64,000 nt of DNA from Bacillota bacterium (lineage in GTDB: Bacteria; Bacillota; UBA4882; UBA8346), in NCBI GenBank assembly GCA_023402395.1, contig JAEYGI010000052.1:8602-72601 (forward strand). The letters are read 5' to 3'. The notes beneath the pieces are model-generated. The model saw only the letters and a program-made list of their open reading frames with translations, had not been told where the DNA came from and did not search any database. Below, one piece after another: positions 60,751 through 64,000 of this stretch. Numbering within the stretch: the first letter of the stretch is position 1; each line of letters begins with the position of its first letter. The position numbers were made by a program, and so were the translations under genes.

Positions 60751-61269
60751 GGGCGGCACGGGGAAAGGGGTCCGCTCATTGCCCATATACCGATAGAAAT
60801 AGAGCGGACTTGAATTTGAAAGGGGAATTTATGAATATAAAACAGAAAGACAATGAACCAAGTTCTAAAAGATTTGCCGGATTGATTGATGCGCCGTGAA
60901 AGCTCAATAACGCTTAATAATGTAAGATTATGGATCCCTTTTTTAAACCGTAAAATTGACGATTGCCAAATATGAAAAAAATACCCGCAAACCCGAGTTC
61001 GGGATTCTCGTCAAGATTGCGGATTTTTTTGATACGACCACGATTATTTGCCAGGGAGAACAGATAAGAGATAAAATACACTTTAAAAGCAGCAAGGAGC
61101 CGAGGGGCTCTTCTTTGGGTCGATTTTTGAAATCAAGGCTGCCGGCCGGAGGCCAAAGACCTCCGGCTACAAGGCGGAAACCGTCCCTGATTAAGTTTGG
61201 CCGAAAGGCTCATCCCAATTCGGAGCAGAATCACCGATATTGTTTATGGCTTTTTTGAGATTTTTACGT
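60751..61269. pseudogene. Fragment of an XRE-type regulator in a gene-free region
   Basis: At 60956-61045 the plus strand reads TIAKYEKNTRKPEFGILVKIADFFD, the second half of an HTH_3 (XRE) domain, but the first helices and any start codon with a ribosome site are missing and the rest of the frame is not protein-like. It is a remnant. The 30-base stretch near 60872 matches one at 59308, perhaps marking a rearranged segment. Confidence 0.6.
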
Positions 61270-62766
61270 TTATTTTAACTCAGGCAATGAATCGGTCCAT
61301 CGCCCCATGTCCACATCATAAATTTTAGCTGTATCGCCTGCAAAATCCCAATAAGCCCAAGCAATGCCCCGTTCCTCGCAGAGTTGGATAACAAAAGCGG
61401 TCCATAGGCGCCGGTCTTCTTCAGGCGAAAAACCCGCATGAGCGCAGAATTCCCCATTCCAGAGGCGTACCCCGCCATTACGTTTGGACCAGGCCACGGC
61501 GGCATCGACCAGACGGGTTAACTCTCTCCGCTGCGCTTCGGTGCCGGTCCAACGATGACCTCGAACATCCTCCGCCCCATTTCCAACAGCTCCCTGAAAA
61601 CAAAACTCGTGCGGATAATAGAAGTGAAATTGAACGTAGATATTGGGGTCTTCCTTGATCCGTTTCGGCAGGATAAGCCGGTCCAATTTGGTGATATTGG
61701 CCCAATCCGGACAAGAGATAATAATCTTCCGGGTAGGATTTGACTGGCGGATCACGTCATAGACCAGTGGATAATACTCATTCCAGCATGCATCCAAGGC
61801 TTGTTGCGGCTCGTTATAGATTTCGAAATAAAGGTTTTCGGGGTAATCTTTAAAGCGCTCCGTGATCTGCCGCCAGATGGCGATGAACTGCGCCTTATTG
61901 GCGGACGGGTTGGCGTTTAGGCCGTCGTTATGATGCATATTAAGGACAACCTGAAAACCACGGTGGAGCGCATGGCTAATCGCCCAATCCACCCGATTCA
62001 TGAATTCCGGTTCGATGGTATAGGGGGCTTTCTTTAGAGCATGCGTATCCCAGCGGACCGGAATCCGGATATGATCAAATTTCCCGGTGCTTTTGATCAG
62101 ATCAAAATACTCTTCCCGTAGTTCCGGCGCCCAAGCCCCTTCCTGCGGGGCGTCAAGGGTACAACCGAAGGTGATCCCGCGCAGAAAACGGTCACTGAAG
62201 GGTTTGGGGAAATCTTTTGGGATGCTCTCCTCTTTTTTGGGTCCAACTCGGATAAGACGGATGTTGGTAAGATCGACGATGCCCTTCCCCAGCCTTCCAA
62301 GAGAAACGGACAATGAAGCGTCCCGGTCGGTATCTTGCCGCATAGTAAAGGTGAAGGAATAACGGCGGAACTCATTGTCCAACGGGAAAAAGTGGCTGCC
62401 TGAATAGCTGTAATAAGGCTTGCCTTTCATCTCGGTCAGAATCTTAAGCTGCTCAATCTGATGGGACCGGGCCTCAAACGAGACTTCGTAGACGAAGTTC
62501 TTCTCAAATGTCAGCCCGCTTTGTACGATCAGCACGGACCAGGGTCTTTTGCCCGGGTTTTTTATATTCACCGAGAGCACACCAGCGGTCGCGGCAAAGG
62601 AAGCCGATCCGCCCTCTTGTTGCACAAGCAGCCATTTATGGGTACCCTTGCTAAAATCGTTATTGAGAATCATGTTTTCGCCGCTTCCCGTGACGTTACT
62701 AGCAAATGCAAACACCAAAACAAGGAAGCTAAGGATAATCAGTTTTGGTCGTTTCATATAGATCAT
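61270..62766 (-). CDS. Secreted GH5-type endoglucanase with N-terminal carbohydrate-binding module
   Basis: 498 residues. MIYMKRPKLIILSFLVLVFAFA is a signal peptide; AAGGAG lies six bases before the ATG at 62766. Residues about 30-175 form a CBM4/9-like sandwich (NMILNNDFSKGTHKW, YEVSFEARS, RRYSFTFTM). The catalytic domain has DHIRIPVRWD, QVVLNMHHND, acid/base Glu in YFEIYNEP, IYVQFHFYYPHEF and the nucleophile Glu in LWNGEFCAH, ending IAWAYWDFAG. It would cut beta-glucans or mannans outside the inner membrane. It appears monocistronic. Confidence 0.92.
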   Translation of the reverse strand: MIYMKRPKLIILSFLVLVFAFASNVTGSGENMILNNDFSKGTHKWLLVQQEGGSASFAATAGVLSVNIKNPGKRPWSVLIVQSGLTFEKNFVYEVSFEARSHQIEQLKILTEMKGKPYYSYSGSHFFPLDNEFRRYSFTFTMRQDTDRDASLSVSLGRLGKGIVDLTNIRLIRVGPKKEESIPKDFPKPFSDRFLRGITFGCTLDAPQEGAWAPELREEYFDLIKSTGKFDHIRIPVRWDTHALKKAPYTIEPEFMNRVDWAISHALHRGFQVVLNMHHNDGLNANPSANKAQFIAIWRQITERFKDYPENLYFEIYNEPQQALDACWNEYYPLVYDVIRQSNPTRKIIISCPDWANITKLDRLILPKRIKEDPNIYVQFHFYYPHEFCFQGAVGNGAEDVRGHRWTGTEAQRRELTRLVDAAVAWSKRNGGVRLWNGEFCAHAGFSPEEDRRLWTAFVIQLCEERGIAWAYWDFAGDTAKIYDVDMGRWTDSLPELK

Positions 62767-63382
62767 ATAGATCTCCTTTGCCTGAATTTATAAATCAACA
62801 AGGGTTATTGAGTAAAGAGACGGAACTTCCCGCTCCAGATCGCCATTCCAGTTTTGCAATCAACCGCTCGCTCTTTTTGTCCGATCAACGAGTTACTCCT
62901 TTTGTCACAAACAAGGTAACGACCGTATTGGACAGAAGAAGTAAAAAATTACATGCAAACCCAAAAATCGATCCTGTTTCATGAAATTCGCCGCGCCATC
63001 TTGCAGAAATGCGCCGGTCCATATCAGAACCGAGCCTTTGGGCTCGCAGCTACAATCCCACGTACTCACGAGGGAGGGGCCACTTACGTGATCCGCCCGA
63101 GAGGGAGAGGCCTCGCAGTGCCTGCCCCGCTTCATTTCGTATTCACCGCATCTTTCCATAACTCTTTTCCTGTATATTCGGTATTTTTTTAGAAAATCCT
63201 CCCAAACCAGACATTTTGATACTTCTGATTTTTTTGTTTCTAACTTCCTCACGTACGGCGCGGTTTAGGCGATTCGCGAATTTTCAAAATCGACCCAATC
63301 AAAACCTTCTAATAATCCCCTTAATCAGCGGTTCAGACACCTCCCCCACCTCCAAAAACCCCCACCCCAACCGCTCCGCCTC
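62767..63382. other. Gene-free region upstream of the glycanase gene
   Basis: About 600 bases. It holds the glycanase promoter region and a GC-rich stretch at 63030-63130 with short inverted motifs, but no gene with a ribosome site. The last 60 bases lead into array 3. Confidence 0.4.
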
Positions 63383-63874
63383 CCCGATCATCCGGAGCGC
63401 CTCGTCCCCCATCCGGAGCAACACCTTATCCATATAAAAAAAGTATCGCTGCAACTGCAGCGATACTTTTTCGTTCTGGAGGAACACTTCCTTCAAATGG
63501 AGGAACACTTTCTCCAGATGAAGGAAGCCCCGCTTCAAATGAAGCTCCAACATTTCTATCTGAAGGAACTCTTCCTTCAAATGATCCTCCAATATTTCCA
63601 ACTGAAGAAACAGTTCCTTCAAATGATCCTCCAATATTTCCAACTGAAGAAACAGTTCCTTCAAATGAAGCTCTAATATTTCCACTTGGAGCGGCACCCG
63701 CTCCAACTGATCCGGCGCTTGCTCCAGATGAAGCCGCCCTTCCCCCAATTGAAGCCGGTCCCGCTCCAACGGAAGCGGGACTTTTTTGATCTGAAGCGGG
63801 AGCCGCTTCAGATGATCCGGCTCCCGCTGCTTCCGAAGCGGCAGTTTTTCCATCGGAAACGGCTCGCGCTCCCA
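63383..63874. repeat. 21-bp palindromic repeat array, copy 3, cut by an insertion sequence
   Basis: Twenty-three complete 21-base units in perfect phase plus nine bases of a twenty-fourth, where the IS256-type end begins. Core CANNTG and arms as in arrays 1 and 2; a pair of units (TTCCTTCAAATGATCCTCCAA + TATTTCCAACTG...) is repeated almost without change. A perfect palindrome AAAAAGTATCGCTGCA-AC-TGCAGCGATACTTTTT lies at 63438-63471; array 1 has the same hairpin with a paired change. The minus strand is open for 184 codons but has no ribosome site. Confidence 0.88.
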
Positions 63875-64000
63875 GGGTCTGTCAAAATATTTGTGTAAAC
63901 ACCAAATAAAATAAGATTACGAAAAGAATTAATTAAGATAAGAAAAGATTAACACGATCACCAAAGCGGATGGCAAGTTTGGAAATGATCAGCTGCCAAT
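63875..64000 (-). mobile_element. IS256-family insertion sequence, end in window
   Basis: The terminal motif GGGTCTGTCAAAATATTTG, followed by TGTAAAC, at 63875-63900 resembles IS256-family inverted repeats, and the transposase tail begins 33 bases further in. The element continues beyond the right edge. It was inserted into array 3. Confidence 0.75.
63933..64000 (-). CDS. IS256-family (mutator-type) transposase, C-terminal end only
   Basis: The minus strand from 63998 reads WQLIISKLAIRFGDRVNLFLS and a stop at 63933. IS256 transposases commonly end in W...QLAIRF..R, so the frame and family fit. The rest, including the DDE residues, lies outside the window, so integrity cannot be judged. Confidence 0.65.
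   Translation of the reverse strand, partial: WQLIISKLAIRFGDRVNLFLS

Noticed and set aside
62905..63252. 115-codon frame upstream of the glycanase
   Set aside because: It starts without a ribosome site and crosses GC-rich repeat-like DNA; no recognisable domain.
63299..63853. 184-codon open frame across array 3
   Set aside because: No ribosome site, and the upstream part is cut by an insertion sequence. It could still be a broken gene.

Overview
The window looks like part of the chromosome of an endospore-forming Bacillota that probably has two membranes. A master sporulation regulator (Spo0A, with a sigma-H-type promoter and a 0A box), SpoVS, and a tiny YjcZ-like protein behind a sigma-K-type promoter point to a spore former. 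A 938-residue protein with a signal peptide, beta-rich body and aromatic C-terminus looks like an outer-membrane beta-barrel. An ABC solute-binding protein lacks the lipobox cysteine usual in monoderms. Together this suits a diderm Bacillota of the Limnochordia/Hydrogenispora type; the lineage is inferred, while the gene content is seen.

Layout. 1-13.2 kb (minus): a giant secreted DUF11-repeat protein running off the left edge, preceded by the barrel protein. 13.7-18.4 kb: a 7TM histidine kinase with a REC-PAS-PucR-type regulator, then a secreted protein. 18.7-20.7 kb: hisE-hisG, the relic of a group II intron, and the sigma-K mini-gene. 21-24 kb: the first 21-bp repeat array, a palindromic element, and a TrmB regulator translationally coupled to lysA behind a palindromic operator. 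24-29 kb: a flavodoxin-ferredoxin, a small EamA protein, KduD, an unrecognised 610-residue protein and an apparently leaderless AraC regulator. 29.4-33.9 kb (plus): a more AT-rich operon for a polar amino-acid ABC transporter and a UroD-like methyltransferase. 34-40.5 kb: two small genes with strong ribosome sites, several hairpin repeat elements, an S51 peptidase under a LexA-type box, a beta-helix protein, the second array and a secreted protein with EF-hand-like loops.

40.5-57.4 kb (minus) is a conserved housekeeping, signalling and sporulation block. It holds PNPOx-like, IreB, CheX, rpe, rsgA, prkC, prpC, an FHA protein, rlmN, spo0A, an acetyltransferase, spoVS, ymdB, an unknown protein, rny, recX, recA, thpR, cinA and a membrane protein. 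The Ser/Thr kinase, its phosphatase, an FHA reader and the IreB substrate family all lie in it. 57.6-64 kb is accessory: an unknown protein, a sugar isomerase-like TIM barrel, a divergent PNPOx/HxlR pair, a fragment of an XRE regulator, a secreted GH5 glycanase, and the third repeat array, cut by an IS256-family element at the right edge.

The most unusual structure is a family of three dispersed arrays, each of about 18-23 units of exactly 21 bp, centred on imperfect palindromes. Two of them lie next to short palindromic elements whose stems co-vary between copies. I know of no named family that matches them. All coordinates and motif calls were read by eye; no database search was possible.
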